Shown: piece after piece, positions 41,459 through 52,693 of the stretch
How positions within the stretch are numbered: the stretch's first letter is position 1
Layout: each line of letters begins with the position of its first letter
Assembly (NCBI RefSeq): GCF_003337565.1
Contig: NZ_QPJL01000001.1
Span: 434,001-498,000, forward strand
Source of the DNA: Paracoccus lutimaris
GTDB lineage: Bacteria; Pseudomonadota; Alphaproteobacteria; Rhodobacterales; Rhodobacteraceae
Length of the DNA stretch: 64,000 nt
Direction of reading: 5' to 3'
Program-made: the position numbers and the translations under genes
Notes under the pieces: generated by a model
The model's input: the letters and a program-made list of their open reading frames with translations, nothing else
Told to the model about the DNA's origin: nothing
Databases searched by the model: none

Positions 41459-42222
41459 GCCGCCTGCCCCTGCGCAAAGATGCAGACCACCGAGACATTG
41501 TCGGGGGCGCCGTTCACCAGCGCCTCGGTGACCAGCGCCCGGCACAGGTCGACGGGCTCGCCGGCGCCGCCGACGATCCGGGCAATGTCGGCATCGTGCA
41601 GGCAGACGGTCAGCCCGTCCGAACACAGCAACAGCCGGTCGCCCGCGACCAGCGGCAGCGTCAGCGTATCGACCTCGACCGAGGGCTCGGCCCCGACGGC
41701 GCGGGTGACAACGTGACGCTCGGGATGGGCCTCGCGGGCCTCGTCGCGCAACAGGCCCTGATCGACCATTTCCTGCACGACGGTGTGATCGCGGGTCAGC
41801 AGCCGCAACCCGGCCCGCCGCCACAGATAGGCACGGCAATCGCCGACCCAGGCGATCGTCGCGACCCCGTTCTGGATCATCGCCGCCACCACGGTCGCCC
41901 CCATGGCATTCATGCCCGGCTCGGCCGCCTTGGCCAGAATCGCGCGGTTCGCCTCTTCGATCTGCATGCGCAGGCCGGGCGCGGCCAGCGCGCTGTCGGA
42001 CAGCACCGCGATCCGGTCGATCACCATGTCCGAGGCCATGTCGCCATGGCCATAACCGCCCATGCCATCGGCCACCGCCCAAAGCAGCCCGGCGGGATCG
42101 GTCAGGATCGCGTCCTCGTTGCGTTCGCGCACCTGCCCGGCATGGGTCACGCCGCTGCCGCGGAATACCGGCGGCGCGGCGACCGAGTGAAGCGGCGGCG
42201 GCCGGGTTATCGGTTCGGACAT
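41455..42222 (-). CDS. PP2C-family Ser/Thr phosphatase (PppA-like, T6SS)
   Basis: Cytoplasmic metal-dependent phosphatase of 255 residues. PP2C motifs: 'RNEDAILTD', 'VADGMGGYGHGDMAS' (metal-binding Asp/Gly), 'WVGDCRAYLWR', 'LLLCSDGLT' and 'APDNVSVV'. In T6SS loci PppA removes the phosphate that the kinase PpkA adds to Fha, shutting the system down. A PpkA-like kinase is 14 kb away at 56274. Start MSEPITRPPP (42222) chosen over an upstream ATG that overlaps the ompA promoter. First gene of PP2C-M15-TssLM-VgrG. Confidence 0.88.
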   Translation of the reverse strand: MSEPITRPPPLHSVAAPPVFRGSGVTHAGQVRERNEDAILTDPAGLLWAVADGMGGYGHGDMASDMVIDRIAVLSDSALAAPGLRMQIEEANRAILAKAAEPGMNAMGATVVAAMIQNGVATIAWVGDCRAYLWRRAGLRLLTRDHTVVQEMVDQGLLRDEAREAHPERHVVTRAVGAEPSVEVDTLTLPLVAGDRLLLCSDGLTVCLHDADIARIVGGAGEPVDLCRALVTEALVNGAPDNVSVVCIFAQGQAA

Positions 42223-42350
42223 TGGCGGCACATATTGCGCGGCAAAGGCGTCAGTATCATCCGTGCCTCGGAAATTGGCTGAACTGCATCGCAATTGATG
42301 ATAACCTAGCCGAGGGTTGCCACAAAACTTTTTCCCGCTGGGGTTTCGTC

Positions 42351-43043
42351 ATGCGCGCCAGATTCATCTTTTCTGCCCTTGCCACGACGCTGATCGGGAC
42401 CGCTCCGGCTCTGGCGCAGGATGACCTGTCGGTCGATCAGGTGCTGGGCGCCTGGCAAAAGCAGAAGCAGATCTTTCACGAGGCCCAATCAAGCGGGCTT
42501 GGCCAGACCCGCGGGTTGAAGCTGATCGCGGTCGAGGGCGTCGATGCCGCCGAAACCGCGCCGCAGCAGGGCGTGTCGGTCACCGCAAGCACGGATGCCC
42601 CGACCAGCACCGACACGACGCCGATGGACCCGAACAAGCCGCTGGTCGCGGCGACCGCAACCACGACCACGACCACGGCACCGCTGGTCTTTGGCCAACT
42701 GGACCCCGAATTGCAGGTCAATCTGCAGATCAAGTTCGGCTTTGACAGCGCGGCGCTGGCGGACGATCAGAAACCCCGGCTCGACAAGATCTGTCAGGCG
42801 ATGAAACTCAGCGACGTGCAGCTGTTCCGGATCGTCGGCCATACCGACACTGCCGGCACGGATACCTATAATGAACGCCTGTCCGTCCTGCGCGCCAAGG
42901 AAGTCGCACGTTATCTGGTCGAGGATTGCAATATAACCGCCTCGCGGCTGGAGACCCTTGGACTGGGCGAGCGTTTCCCGCTGAATCAGGACGACCCGCG
43001 CGCCGACGAAAACCGCCGGGTCGAGTTCCAGGCCCTCAGCTGA
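42351..43043 (+). CDS. OmpA-family peptidoglycan-binding protein
   Basis: A 230-residue exported protein: signal peptide about 1-22 (ending APALA/QDD), a Thr/Ala-rich linker with a run of Thr codons, and a C-terminal OmpA domain ('IKFGFDSAALADDQKPRLDK', 'IVGHTDTAGTDTYNERLSVL', 'ENRRVEFQ') that binds peptidoglycan. It is divergent from the T6SS operon by 128 bases. Some T6SSs anchor TssL to the wall through an OmpA-like domain; this separate protein could supply that function, which is inference from position only. Confidence 0.82.
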   Translation: MRARFIFSALATTLIGTAPALAQDDLSVDQVLGAWQKQKQIFHEAQSSGLGQTRGLKLIAVEGVDAAETAPQQGVSVTASTDAPTSTDTTPMDPNKPLVAATATTTTTTAPLVFGQLDPELQVNLQIKFGFDSAALADDQKPRLDKICQAMKLSDVQLFRIVGHTDTAGTDTYNERLSVLRAKEVARYLVEDCNITASRLETLGLGERFPLNQDDPRADENRRVEFQALS

Positions 43044-43531
43044 GACGACGGAATACCCCCTGCCCCGCAGACCGCGCGGTCGGGGAATTGTACACGGCGA
43101 CCGAAATTTTCTGGCGCAGTATCAAAATACCGAATCAGTAAACCAAAGAAGTCCGCAGCTTATACGACACCCCCGAACAGGAGACGTTTGCGCCGCGCCC
43201 ATTGCCCTGCCACCCGAGGCGCCAATGAATATGCAGGGCGGCGATATCCGGGATTTCCTAGATCTGGCCGGGCCAAAGATCGCCGGGACAGAACAATGCA
43301 GTATTCTTGAAACCCGTGCCCGGTCGAATCCGATATTTCACCATATTCGCAATTCGTCACCACGTTGCGCGGGCGCATATCGGACCGCCTGCCGCAATGA
43401 CCATATCCACGAATTCGGAAATCCCGCCACAGCATCACGCATTTTGAAATATCGCGCTAGACATCGAACAATATCACGATACTCTGAATAAGATTTTATT
43501 CCTCTGAGCTTATACCGTGGGAGGAAAGAGT
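43044..43531. other. AT-rich non-coding leader of the two-partner secretion operon
   Basis: A 488-base stretch without a credible gene; its AT content is visibly higher than its surroundings, mostly after 43310. It holds a GC inverted repeat behind ompA (12-bp palindrome GACCGCGCGGTC, about 43067-43078), and two similar boxes, CCATAT-N4-AATTCG at 43341 and CCATAT-N5-AATTCG at 43401, that could be regulator sites. It ends in the strong RBS GGGAGGAAAG of the FhaC-type gene. A long regulated promoter region is likely. Confidence 0.5.
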
Positions 43532-45289
43532 ATGCCCGACGCCGAGGCGAACGGTTTTAATCGCGCTGCATTCTGGCGACGCGCCGCGATTGTTTCGGCG
43601 GTCACGCTGGGGCTGGTCTCGCCCTCGGCCCAGGCGCAGACCGCCAGCTCGGTGACGCCCGAATCCTTCCAGCCGCCGCTGCGCAACCTGTCGGGCTCGG
43701 TGGTTTTTACCGGTCAGACCGGCACCCAGGCCCCGCCCGGCTCCGAGCAGATCGGCATTACCCTGTCGGGTGTAAGCATCGACGGTGCCTTTCCGCAGAT
43801 GGCAGCCGCCAATTCCGCCTTCGAGGCGCGGCTGACGCGCGGGCGGATCCCGGTTTCGGAGCTCTTTGACGCCACCGCCGATCTAGAGGCCTCATATGCC
43901 AAGGCCGGCTTTGCCCTGACGCGGGTGGTGCTGCCGCAGCAGACGCTGCGCGATGGCGGCAGGCTCAGGGTCGAGGTGGTCGACGGCTTTGTCGAGACGG
44001 TCGACACCTCGCGTGTCCCGCCCGAGGTCCGCCGGCGGATCGAAAGCCTGACCGGGCCGCTGGTCGGGCAGAAGGGTCTGACCATGACCGAGCTGGAGCG
44101 GCAATTGCTGCTGGCGGGCGATGTCTCGGGCGTGGCCCTTGGCTCGGCGCTTGCGGCCGGCCAGCGGCCCGGCGGCACGGTCATCGCGCTGGATCCGCAA
44201 TTCCGTAAGGTGACGGGCTTCATCGGCTTCGACAATTTCGCGCCGTCCGATCTGGGCAGCATCGCGCCAGACGATCTGAACGGCCTCGTGCTGAATTCCG
44301 GCTTCGAGCTGAACAGCCCGCTGGGCTATGGCGAAACCTTTTACGGCCGGTTCTCCGCCTCGCCCGAGCGGGTCTTTTCCGAGGATCCGCGCTACCGCAT
44401 TCTGGCACTGGGCGCGATGGTCCCGACCGGCCCCTCGGGGCTTGCCTTCAATCTCGAAGTGACCTCCAGCGACACCACGCCCGACAATGACGATGTGCCG
44501 ACGCGGTCGGATTTCGACCGCCAGTCGCTGCGGGTCATCTATCCCTGGATCCGGTCGCGGGCCATGAACCTGACCAGCCAGTTCATCATCGACCGGCAGC
44601 GCGACCGGCAAAAGCTGCGCGGGTTCGACCTGCCGATCTTCGAGGACCGGCTGACCATTTTGCGGGCGGCGACGACGCTGTCCTATAACCATGCCGATGG
44701 CAACCTGTCGGAGGCCGGACTGATCCTGTCGCACGGGGTGGACGCGCTTGGCGCCCGCACCGCCGACGAGGCCCGGGGCGGCACCCCGTTGTCGCGGCAG
44801 GGGGCGGATGCGGTCTTCACCAAGCTCTCGGGCTCGGTCATGCATCAGCGGGCGATCCGCGAGCGCTTCGCGCTTGGCCTGACCGGTCGGTTTCAGACCT
44901 CGTTCGGCGATCCGCTGCTGACATCGGAACAGTTCAGCATCGCCGGGCCGGGGGAGCTGTCGGCCTTTGACACCGGGGCGCTGCGCGGCGACAGCGGCTG
45001 GGTCGTGCGCGCCGAACTTTCCTATCCGCACAGCGTCGCGATCAGCGGCATGCCACTGATGCTGAGCCCCTATGTCTTCGCCGGCGCGGGATCGGTGTCG
45101 ATCGAGCGGCCGACCGTCGTGGAATCGTCAAGCGAGAATGCCCATGCCTATGGCATCGGCCTCGATCTGCTGTCGCAGAGCGGTTCACGGTATCGGTCAA
45201 GTTCCTTGAGAATCGAATATGGCAGGGGAGAGCGGGACGATGGCCCGGACAATACACGCTTCAGCCTTTCGGGAAATTTCCGGTTCTGA
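43532..45289 (+). CDS. TpsB/FhaC-type two-partner secretion transporter
   Basis: Outer-membrane barrel that exports the adhesin encoded next. In 585 residues: signal peptide about 1-36 (ending SAQA/QTA), ShlB-type POTRA region about 70-150 ('[14 protein letters not shown]', '[20 protein letters not shown]', '[11 protein letters not shown]'), then a long beta-barrel of alternating strands ending in the terminal Phe of 'SLSGNFRF', as for BAM substrates. GGAGGAAAG stands six bases before the ATG at 43532. The 3' end overlaps the adhesin gene by 50 bases. Confidence 0.9.
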   Translation: MPDAEANGFNRAAFWRRAAIVSAVTLGLVSPSAQAQTASSVTPESFQPPLRNLSGSVVFTGQTGTQAPPGSEQIGITLSGVSIDGAFPQMAAANSAFEARLTRGRIPVSELFDATADLEASYAKAGFALTRVVLPQQTLRDGGRLRVEVVDGFVETVDTSRVPPEVRRRIESLTGPLVGQKGLTMTELERQLLLAGDVSGVALGSALAAGQRPGGTVIALDPQFRKVTGFIGFDNFAPSDLGSIAPDDLNGLVLNSGFELNSPLGYGETFYGRFSASPERVFSEDPRYRILALGAMVPTGPSGLAFNLEVTSSDTTPDNDDVPTRSDFDRQSLRVIYPWIRSRAMNLTSQFIIDRQRDRQKLRGFDLPIFEDRLTILRAATTLSYNHADGNLSEAGLILSHGVDALGARTADEARGGTPLSRQGADAVFTKLSGSVMHQRAIRERFALGLTGRFQTSFGDPLLTSEQFSIAGPGELSAFDTGALRGDSGWVVRAELSYPHSVAISGMPLMLSPYVFAGAGSVSIERPTVVESSSENAHAYGIGLDLLSQSGSRYRSSSLRIEYGRGERDDGPDNTRFSLSGNFRF

Positions 45290-48200
45290 CCGTGGCAGAC
45301 GCCTGAAGGCGGCGCTGCTTTGTTGCACGCTGATCGTCGCCGTACCGGCCATCGGTCTGGCCGATCCCCTGCCCACCGGCGCCAATGTCGTCAGCGGCAG
45401 CGTCGGAATCGCCACGCCCGGAACCCAGACCATGGTGATCACGCAGGGTTCGGATCGCGCGGTGGTCAACTGGAACAGCTTCTCGATTGGCACGGGGGCC
45501 TCGGTCGATATCCGGCAGCCCTCCAGCGACAGCGCCATCCTGAACCGCGTCACCGGCGATACCGGCAGCAATATCTATGGCCGGCTGACCGCGAATGGCC
45601 AGGTCCATATCGTCAACCCGAACGGCATCTTCATCGGACGCAATGGCCGGGTCGAGACCGGGGGCGGCTTTGTCGCTTCGACGCTGGATATCTCGGACCA
45701 GGATTTCAACGCGGGGCGGCTGAACTATGGCGGCCAGGGCCGATCGGCCGGGGTGACGAACCGCGGGGTGATTTCGGTCGGCCGCGGCGGCTATGCCGCG
45801 CTGATCGGCGGGCGGGTCGACAATTCCGGGACCATCAGCGCACCGCTGGGCCGGATCGGACTGGGCGCAGGCGAGCGCGCGACGCTGGATCTGTCGGGCG
45901 ACGGCTTCCTGCAGGTGACGCTGCCCTCGGGCGATGATGGCGATCAGCGCGCGCTGGTCACGAATTCCGGCCGGCTGTCGGCCGATGGCGGCCGGATCGA
46001 GCTGAAGGCCGCGACCGCGCGCAACGCGGCGCGCCAGGCGATCAACCTGTCGGGCGTCGCCGAAGCGCGCTCGGTTTCGCTGCGCAACGGCGCCATTGTG
46101 CTGGGCGGTGGCGCGGGCGGCACGGTGCGGGTCAGCGGCAGGGTCTCGACACGCGCGGCCCCGCCATCGCTCGATCTGTCGCCGGACAGTTCGGCCCGGC
46201 CGCCGCAGCCCTCGGGCGGCCGCATCGACATCACCGGCGCACGCATCGCGCTGGCGGGCGCAACGCTGGATGCCAGCGGCAACGCAGGCGGCGGGGTGAT
46301 CCGCGTCGGCGGGGATTTCGGCGGCGATGGCGACATGCAGCGCGCCGGCACCCTGACCGTCGATGCCGACACCCGGATCCGGGCCGACGGGCTGACCCGC
46401 GGCGATGGCGGTCGCATCGTACTGTGGTCAGATCAGCGCACGCTATTCAACGGCGGCATCTCGGCCCGCGGCGGCAGCGAATCCGGCGATGGCGGCTTTG
46501 TCGAGGTCTCAAGCCACGGCGACCTTCGCTATAACGGCCTGGCGGATCTGCGGGCGCGCAGCGGCGACTGGGGCCAGTTGCTGCTGGATCCGGAGAACCT
46601 GTCCATCCCGGGCACAATGAGCGAGGCCACGGCCGAGGCCCAGCTTGCGCTTGTTGCAGGTCTGACGCTTGACACGAATGCTGTCTGTCCCTCTTGCCCA
46701 GATGAGGGAAACATCACGATCTCTGCGGATATCGACTGGACGGCCGCCACGACGTTCACCATGCGGGCAGCCAACGATATCATCATCAGCGGCGACATCA
46801 CCGGTCTGAATGGACGCCTGGACCTGACGGCAGATGGAGATATCTCGGCAACCGGCGCGATCGATGTCGACAGGTTCCAACTGAACGCCGGAAGCTGGTC
46901 ACAGCTCAGCGCCGTGTTGCCCGCATTTCACGCAAACGATTTCCGGGTCGAGCAAGCCAGCGCGACCTTCCTGCGCGCCACGGGCGGAGCCGGGACCGCG
47001 GCCAATCCCTATATCCTGACCGATGTTTACGGACTGCAAGGCATGGCGGCGCTCGGCCATGCCAGTATGCACTTCGCCCTTGGCGCCGATATCGACGCCA
47101 CCGGCACCTCGGGATGGAACGATTTCGGCGAGGAAATTGCCGGGTTTGAGCCGATCGGTGGCATTGATGGCGTATTCACCGGCTCGCTGGACGGGCGCGG
47201 ACATACGATTGACGGACTCTATGTGAATCGGGTCGGCGCAGCACTGTTTTATAACACCCTTGAAGCGGAAATCCGCGATCTGGACCTGACGGCGCTTTCC
47301 GTGACCGGCGAAACTATCGCCGCTGGCGTGGTGGCCTACGCAAGCGATACGGTGCTGGAGAACGTGTCGGCCGCAGGCTTGGTCAGCACAGCGCGCTCGA
47401 CCTTTTCTTCCACCAGATCCCTGGGCGGGCTGGTCGGCGAGTTGCAGGGAGGCAGCATCACCGATTCCCGCTTTGATGGCACGGTGCGCGACTCCACCAC
47501 CATGGATTCGCTGGCTGGCGGGGATTACGCAGCCCGGATTGGCGGCATCGTCGGCTATAGCGAGGACGGTTTGATCACCGGGGTCACCAGCACCGGCAAT
47601 GTGCTGGCATTGGGTGAGGGGCAGACCGCAGCCGGCGGCATCGCCGGATTGACCGAGGGCGCGACCATTTCCGAGGCAAGATCGTCGGCGAATATTCGCG
47701 GCGATCTCACCGATAGCGCGCGCTTTGTAGCCGGCGGGCTGGTCGGCGACAGTTCTGGCGCCATCTCGTCCTCCAGCGCTTCGGGCTATGTCGTCAGCGC
47801 CGCAGCCAGTGGCGCGATGACCAGCAATGAGGCAACCCTTGGCGGGCTGGTGGGCATCGCCCAAAGCGCGATCAGCGATTCCTTTGCCACCGGCAATGTC
47901 CGTATCGAATATAACGGCGGCGAAGGCCGTTCCTTTGAGGCGCCGATGATCGCCGGCGGCCTTGTCGGGACCAATGCCGAGGGCAACACGATCGATCGTG
48001 CCTACGCAACCGGCAATGTCAGGGTAACCGCCACCGGCCTTGGCAGTGCCCATGTCGGCGGCTTCGTCGGCGAGAATGGCGGCAGCATCACCGACGCCTA
48101 TAGCCGCGGCAACGTCTTTTTCTCTCACAGCGCAGCCACAGGGTCGAACGTCTCGGATACGTCGATCGGCGGCTTCGCTGGCCTGAACACGGTTATGGGC

Positions 48201-50753
48201 GACGCAGTCCCCGAGATGACCCGAACCGCCGCGCATGGGACGGTGACGGCCGTCACCCAGGAGCAGTGGCTTTATGCCGGCGGTCATACCGGACGGAACA
48301 ATGGCGGCGGGGTCATCATCGACAGCTACGCAAACGGCGACGTCGACGCGACCTCGGGCTTCATGCAGGACGTTGGCGGACTGGTCGGTGCCACTTTCGG
48401 CGGCGCGATCAGGAACACCTATTCCGTCGGCGCGGTCGAGGCGGGCGCGCCTGCGGGGGGAAACATTCGAACACGCGTCGGCGGCCTGATCGGACACAAC
48501 GACAACTCGCTTACGGGCGGGGGGGGGCCGGCAACCACGGTGAGCGCATCCTTCTGGGACCGTGGCCGGTCCGGGCAGGCACCGGGCACGCTTCCCGGCT
48601 ATGGCACCGCCCTCAGCACCGCCACCTTCCACAACACCGCCGCCTTCATGGCGGTGGCCGGGGCGCAGGGCTGGAATTTCGCCACGACCTGGGCACCCGG
48701 CGACACCGGCGCCGATCCGGCGCTATATTCCATCGACCGCGTGGTCTTTGCCCGGCCGAATGCCCTTACCGTGCAATACGGGCTGACGGGCAGCGCCTCG
48801 ACCGATGGCACGGTCTCGGGCGGGCCCCTGGCCTATGTCTTCGCCCCCGAAGGCGATACGCTGGATACCGATGCGGTCTTTGACAGCATCGCCTTCCCCG
48901 ACATCAATGTCGGCACCGGCCGGTTCACGCTGGCCACGGCCGCGCTGACCAGCCTGCTTGGCCAGCGCTACCGGGTCGTCGATCTGTCGGCAAGCTACCG
49001 CATCACCCCGGCGCCGCTGACCATCACCGCCAGCGACCGCACCAAGACCTATGGCGAGGCGGTCGGGTTTGCCGGCACCGAGTTCACGACCTCGGGGCTG
49101 TTCTTCGACGACACGGTGGATCAGGTCGCACTGACCAGCGCGGGCGCCGTTGCCACGGCCGATGTGGCGGGCGGGCCCTATGCCATCAATGCCGGCAACG
49201 CCTCGGGGGACGGACTTTCGAACTATACCATCACCTATGTCGGCGGCGAGATGACCGTGAACCGCGCGGCATTGACCATCACCGCCAGCGATATCACCAA
49301 GACCTATGGCGAGGGTGTGTCCTTTGCCGGCACCGAGTTCACGACCACCGGCCTGTTGTTTGACGATGCGGTCAGCCGTGTCGCGCTGACCAGCGACGGC
49401 GCCGCCGCCACCGCAGATGTGGCGGGCGGACCCTATGCCATCAATGCCGGCAGCGCCTCGGGCGAGGGGCTGTCGAACTACAACATCACCTATCTGGACG
49501 GCCAGATGACGGTCGATCGCGCCGCGCTGACCATCACCGCGAATGACCTCTCCAAGACCTATGGCCAGACTGTTTCCTTCGCGGGCACCGAGTTCACGAC
49601 CTCGGGGCTGTTGTTCGACGATGCGGTCAGCCGTGTCGCGCTGACCAGCACCGGCGCCGTTGCCACGGCCGGCGTGGCCGGCGGACCCTATGTGATCAAT
49701 GCCGGCAGCGCCTCGGGCGAGGGGCTGTCGAATTACAACATCACCTATCTGGACGGCCAGATGACGGTTGATCGCGCCGCGCTGACCATCACCGCGAATG
49801 ACCTTTCCAAGCGGTTCGGCGAGAGCCTGACCTTCAACGGAACCGAGTTTTCCACCTCCGGGCTGCTTCTGTCGGATCGGGTCGACCGGGTCGAGCTGGC
49901 CAGCCTTGGTGCGCTTCCCGGCGCCTCGCTGGCCGACAGCCCCTATGCGATCACCGCCGGAGGGGCGACGGGCAGCGGGCTGGAAAACTACACCATCACC
50001 TATACTGCCGGCTCGCTGAGCGTGCTTCCCGGCGCCAGTCCCAACGTCATTCCCGACGTCTTCCCGCGCCCGCCGATGGAGACGGTCCCCGGCCTTCCGA
50101 ACCCACCCGACGTCCTCCCCGACCCGGACGGCAACAGACCTGGCCCGAACACCCCGCCCTGGGACCCCGGCGGCACCATCTCGGATCCGCGCGGCAGCGT
50201 CGCGAATCCCGTTGTCGTGGTCGAGACACCCAACAGCACCCCGCCGGACCCGGGCGGCACCACGGTGGACGTGACAGACAGGGCCGCCGAAACGCTTGAA
50301 GCGGTGGACGACATCTCGACGATCTTGGAGATCGCCGCCGATTCCTGCTCGCAGAACGACACCGATGTCAGCCGCTATCTTGCCTGCCTGTCGGACGCGC
50401 TGAACGAATTCGCCAACAAGCTGGACCAGATCTCGACCGATCTGCCGCCCGGCATGGAGAATGTCGCCCAGATCGTGCGCGATGCCCGCCGCAATGTCGA
50501 CGCGGCCCGCCTCCGCGCCGAGCGGCGCCTGGCCAGCGCCTCAAGCGATGTCGAACGCGCCGCCATCCGCCGCGACGCCATCAACGAGGCACGCGGCGCC
50601 GTCGCCACCGCCTCGAACGAAATCCGCAAGGCGATCACGCTGGTTCGGGCCGAGGACCCGGAGCTTGCCCGCATCCAGACTGCAACCGCCGCGCGCGTCG
50701 TCAAGGCCGTCGACAGCGTCAATATCGAACTGTCGCGGGCCATCGGACTTTGA
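45240..50753 (+). CDS. TpsA filamentous-hemagglutinin-type adhesin with GLUG and MBG repeats
   Basis: Giant exported protein of 1,837 residues. Order: signal peptide (about 20-42), TPS/hemagglutination domain with NPNGIFIG (about 120-127), beta-helix, a run of GLUG-type motifs such as '[20 protein letters not shown]' and '[20 protein letters not shown]' (bases about 47400-48500), four 85-residue MBG-like repeats (49011-50030), a Pro/Asn/Gly spacer and a helical C-terminus of about 160 residues. Export through the adjacent TpsB is expected. The helical end, with Cys in 'DSCSQND' and 'YLACLSDA', is unusual for a TpsA and may stay at the surface as an anchor. It overlaps the caspase-like gene by one base. 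Adhesion or contact is inferred. Confidence 0.88.
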   Translation: MARTIHASAFREISGSDRGRRLKAALLCCTLIVAVPAIGLADPLPTGANVVSGSVGIATPGTQTMVITQGSDRAVVNWNSFSIGTGASVDIRQPSSDSAILNRVTGDTGSNIYGRLTANGQVHIVNPNGIFIGRNGRVETGGGFVASTLDISDQDFNAGRLNYGGQGRSAGVTNRGVISVGRGGYAALIGGRVDNSGTISAPLGRIGLGAGERATLDLSGDGFLQVTLPSGDDGDQRALVTNSGRLSADGGRIELKAATARNAARQAINLSGVAEARSVSLRNGAIVLGGGAGGTVRVSGRVSTRAAPPSLDLSPDSSARPPQPSGGRIDITGARIALAGATLDASGNAGGGVIRVGGDFGGDGDMQRAGTLTVDADTRIRADGLTRGDGGRIVLWSDQRTLFNGGISARGGSESGDGGFVEVSSHGDLRYNGLADLRARSGDWGQLLLDPENLSIPGTMSEATAEAQLALVAGLTLDTNAVCPSCPDEGNITISADIDWTAATTFTMRAANDIIISGDITGLNGRLDLTADGDISATGAIDVDRFQLNAGSWSQLSAVLPAFHANDFRVEQASATFLRATGGAGTAANPYILTDVYGLQGMAALGHASMHFALGADIDATGTSGWNDFGEEIAGFEPIGGIDGVFTGSLDGRGHTIDGLYVNRVGAALFYNTLEAEIRDLDLTALSVTGETIAAGVVAYASDTVLENVSAAGLVSTARSTFSSTRSLGGLVGELQGGSITDSRFDGTVRDSTTMDSLAGGDYAARIGGIVGYSEDGLITGVTSTGNVLALGEGQTAAGGIAGLTEGATISEARSSANIRGDLTDSARFVAGGLVGDSSGAISSSSASGYVVSAAASGAMTSNEATLGGLVGIAQSAISDSFATGNVRIEYNGGEGRSFEAPMIAGGLVGTNAEGNTIDRAYATGNVRVTATGLGSAHVGGFVGENGGSITDAYSRGNVFFSHSAATGSNVSDTSIGGFAGLNTVMGDAVPEMTRTAAHGTVTAVTQEQWLYAGGHTGRNNGGGVIIDSYANGDVDATSGFMQDVGGLVGATFGGAIRNTYSVGAVEAGAPAGGNIRTRVGGLIGHNDNSLTGGGGPATTVSASFWDRGRSGQAPGTLPGYGTALSTATFHNTAAFMAVAGAQGWNFATTWAPGDTGADPALYSIDRVVFARPNALTVQYGLTGSASTDGTVSGGPLAYVFAPEGDTLDTDAVFDSIAFPDINVGTGRFTLATAALTSLLGQRYRVVDLSASYRITPAPLTITASDRTKTYGEAVGFAGTEFTTSGLFFDDTVDQVALTSAGAVATADVAGGPYAINAGNASGDGLSNYTITYVGGEMTVNRAALTITASDITKTYGEGVSFAGTEFTTTGLLFDDAVSRVALTSDGAAATADVAGGPYAINAGSASGEGLSNYNITYLDGQMTVDRAALTITANDLSKTYGQTVSFAGTEFTTSGLLFDDAVSRVALTSTGAVATAGVAGGPYVINAGSASGEGLSNYNITYLDGQMTVDRAALTITANDLSKRFGESLTFNGTEFSTSGLLLSDRVDRVELASLGALPGASLADSPYAITAGGATGSGLENYTITYTAGSLSVLPGASPNVIPDVFPRPPMETVPGLPNPPDVLPDPDGNRPGPNTPPWDPGGTISDPRGSVANPVVVVETPNSTPPDPGGTTVDVTDRAAETLEAVDDISTILEIAADSCSQNDTDVSRYLACLSDALNEFANKLDQISTDLPPGMENVAQIVRDARRNVDAARLRAERRLASASSDVERAAIRRDAINEARGAVATASNEIRKAITLVRAEDPELARIQTATAARVVKAVDSVNIELSRAIGL
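49011..50030 (+). repeat. Four in-frame 255-bp MBG repeats in the adhesin gene
   Basis: Repeat units begin at 49011, 49266, 49521 and 49776, exactly 255 bases (85 codons) apart. Each opens with LTITA-D-(T/S)K and contains [10 protein letters not shown] and SNY-ITY. Units 2 and 3 are nearly identical over long stretches; unit 4 is the most diverged. Such arrays can change copy number by recombination without losing frame. Confidence 0.9.
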
Positions 50754-52693
50754 TGTGGCGGGGCGGTCCGGCGGTCCTTGTCCTGCTTGTGGCGCTGTGG
50801 CTTGGCGCCGGGACAGCCCTGGCCGAAGGGCGTGTCGCGCTGGTCATCGGCAATTCGGACTATCAGGCGGTCGGCGCGCTCGAGAACCCCAGGAACGACG
50901 CGCTGGATATCTCGGTGGCGCTCGAGGGGCTGGGCTTTGACGTCATCCTTGGCCGCGACCTCACGCGCGAGGGCATGCTGCGGACCACCGGCGAATTCGC
51001 CGAGGCCGCGCGCGATGCCGATGTGGCGCTGTTCTACTATGCGGGGCACGGCTTTCAGGTCGGCGGCCAGAATTATCTGATCCCGACCGATGCCGCGATC
51101 ACCCGCGCCACCGAGGCCGTGACCGAGACCGTCGCCATCACCGACATCCTGCGGGCGATGGGCCAGGCAAAGGGGCTGAAGCTGGTCATTCTGGACGCCT
51201 GCCGCGACAATCCTTTTGGCGCGACGCTGGCGGGCGATCCGGCGCTTGGCAGCGGTCTGGCGCGGATCGGGACCGAAGCGGATTTCCTGTTCGTCTATGC
51301 CACCCAGCCCGGCAACGTCGCCTATGACGGCACCGGGCGGAACAGCTTTTTCACCGGGGCGCTGCTCAATCATCTTTACACGCCGGGCCAGCAGATATCC
51401 GAGTTGATGATCGCCGTGCGGCGCGACGTGATGACCGCGACCGGCGGCCAGCAGGTCCCGTGGGAAAACTCGTCGCTGACCCGGCAATTCGCCTTTGACA
51501 CCAGCCCGCCCGGCCTGTCCGAGGAATCGCTGTTCTATCAGGTCGCCTCCAGCCTGCGGGACGAGGCGCTGATGTCGCTTTACCTTGACCGCTATCCGCA
51601 GGGCGCGCATGTCGGCGACGCGCTGGCCTATCTGGAAACCGGCACCCGGACCCGGTCGCTCGACATGACGAACCCCGAGGCCGAGGCGGAAAAGCTGTGG
51701 ACATTGGCGCAGCGCAGCCGCATCCGGCCGCTGCTGCAGGTCTATCTGGACCGCTATCCCAAGGGCAGCCATGCCGATGAGGCCCGGCAATTGCTGGCGC
51801 TGCTGCCCGATCTGGATGACACCACCCCCGGGGCGCTATGCGACCGGCTGGCCACGCATCCGCGCGACGCCACCGCCGGCAATTCCGGCGTGCCCTATGA
51901 GCGCTTGCAGCAAAATGCCGTGGCCGCGATCCGGGCCTGTTCGGCGGCGGTCACGCAATCGCCGAACCTGCCGCATTACATCGCGCTGCTGGCGCGGGCC
52001 ACGGCGGCCTCGGGCGATCTGTCCCGCGCCATCGATCTGTATCAGACCGCCGCCGCGCGGGGCGATCTGCGGGCGATGGTCAGCCTGGCGCAGTTGAAGG
52101 AAAGCGGCAACGGCATGGCGCAGGACATTCCCGGCGCGATGGCGCTTTACGAACAGGCGGCGGCCGGCGGCAGCTCGGATGCGATGATCAACCTGGCCGT
52201 CACGCTGTTCGAGGGCAAGGACCTGCCCAAGGATGCCGACCGCGCCATCGCGCTGCTGCGCCGCGCCTCGGATGAGGGTTCGGCCAAGGCCACCTTCAAT
52301 CTGGGCGTGCTGGCGCAGGACGGTGCGGTCGGCAAGCCCGGGGACGCGCTGGACTATTTCCGCCGCGCGGCGCGGGACGGCGAATATGACAGCTATCGCG
52401 CGGCGGCGATCCTGCTGGACGAGGGGCGCGGCGTCGCGCGCGATCCGGGCGAGGCGGCGAACCTGCTGCTGCGCGGCGCGGCCGAGGATGGCGGCGCGGT
52501 GCTGGCGGACCTGACCCGGAATGCGGCCGAGTGGTCAAAGGACACCATCGCGCAGGTGCAGTTGCGGCTGGCGGCGGCGGGGCTTTATGCCAGCGATGTG
52601 GATGGACAGCCGGGACCGGCCTTCAATGCGGCGCTGGAGCAGTGGCGGGGGGGCGGGTTTGATGCGGAAATCCTCACAGATCGGGACCAATGA
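50753..52693 (+). CDS. Exported caspase-like (C14) protein with SEL1 repeats
   Basis: A 646-residue protein with a signal peptide (about 1-25, ending ALA/EGR). The caspase/metacaspase-type domain (about 26-250) has His99 in FYYAGHGFQ and Cys150 in VILDACRDNPFG, both catalytic residues present. A middle helical part follows, then SEL1/TPR-like repeats (about 420-600: 'AIDLYQTAAARGDLRAMVSL', 'AMALYEQAAAGGSSDAMINL', 'ALLRRASDEGSAKATFNLGV'). Its ATG overlaps the adhesin stop (TGATG), so both are co-translated. Periplasmic location is inferred from the signal. Possible tasks are adhesin processing or periplasmic quality control; neither is shown. Confidence 0.85.
   Translation: MWRGGPAVLVLLVALWLGAGTALAEGRVALVIGNSDYQAVGALENPRNDALDISVALEGLGFDVILGRDLTREGMLRTTGEFAEAARDADVALFYYAGHGFQVGGQNYLIPTDAAITRATEAVTETVAITDILRAMGQAKGLKLVILDACRDNPFGATLAGDPALGSGLARIGTEADFLFVYATQPGNVAYDGTGRNSFFTGALLNHLYTPGQQISELMIAVRRDVMTATGGQQVPWENSSLTRQFAFDTSPPGLSEESLFYQVASSLRDEALMSLYLDRYPQGAHVGDALAYLETGTRTRSLDMTNPEAEAEKLWTLAQRSRIRPLLQVYLDRYPKGSHADEARQLLALLPDLDDTTPGALCDRLATHPRDATAGNSGVPYERLQQNAVAAIRACSAAVTQSPNLPHYIALLARATAASGDLSRAIDLYQTAAARGDLRAMVSLAQLKESGNGMAQDIPGAMALYEQAAAGGSSDAMINLAVTLFEGKDLPKDADRAIALLRRASDEGSAKATFNLGVLAQDGAVGKPGDALDYFRRAARDGEYDSYRAAAILLDEGRGVARDPGEAANLLLRGAAEDGGAVLADLTRNAAEWSKDTIAQVQLRLAAAGLYASDVDGQPGPAFNAALEQWRGGGFDAEILTDRDQ

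Noticed and set aside
43067..43078. Palindrome GACCGCGCGGTC as a site-specific recombination or regulator site
   Set aside because: It sits directly behind ompA within a larger imperfect GC stem and is more simply a transcript-end hairpin.
46899..48632. 577-codon open frame antisense to the adhesin gene
   Set aside because: Shadow of the Gly/Ala/Thr-rich repeat region; no domain, no ribosome site, composition unlike a real protein.
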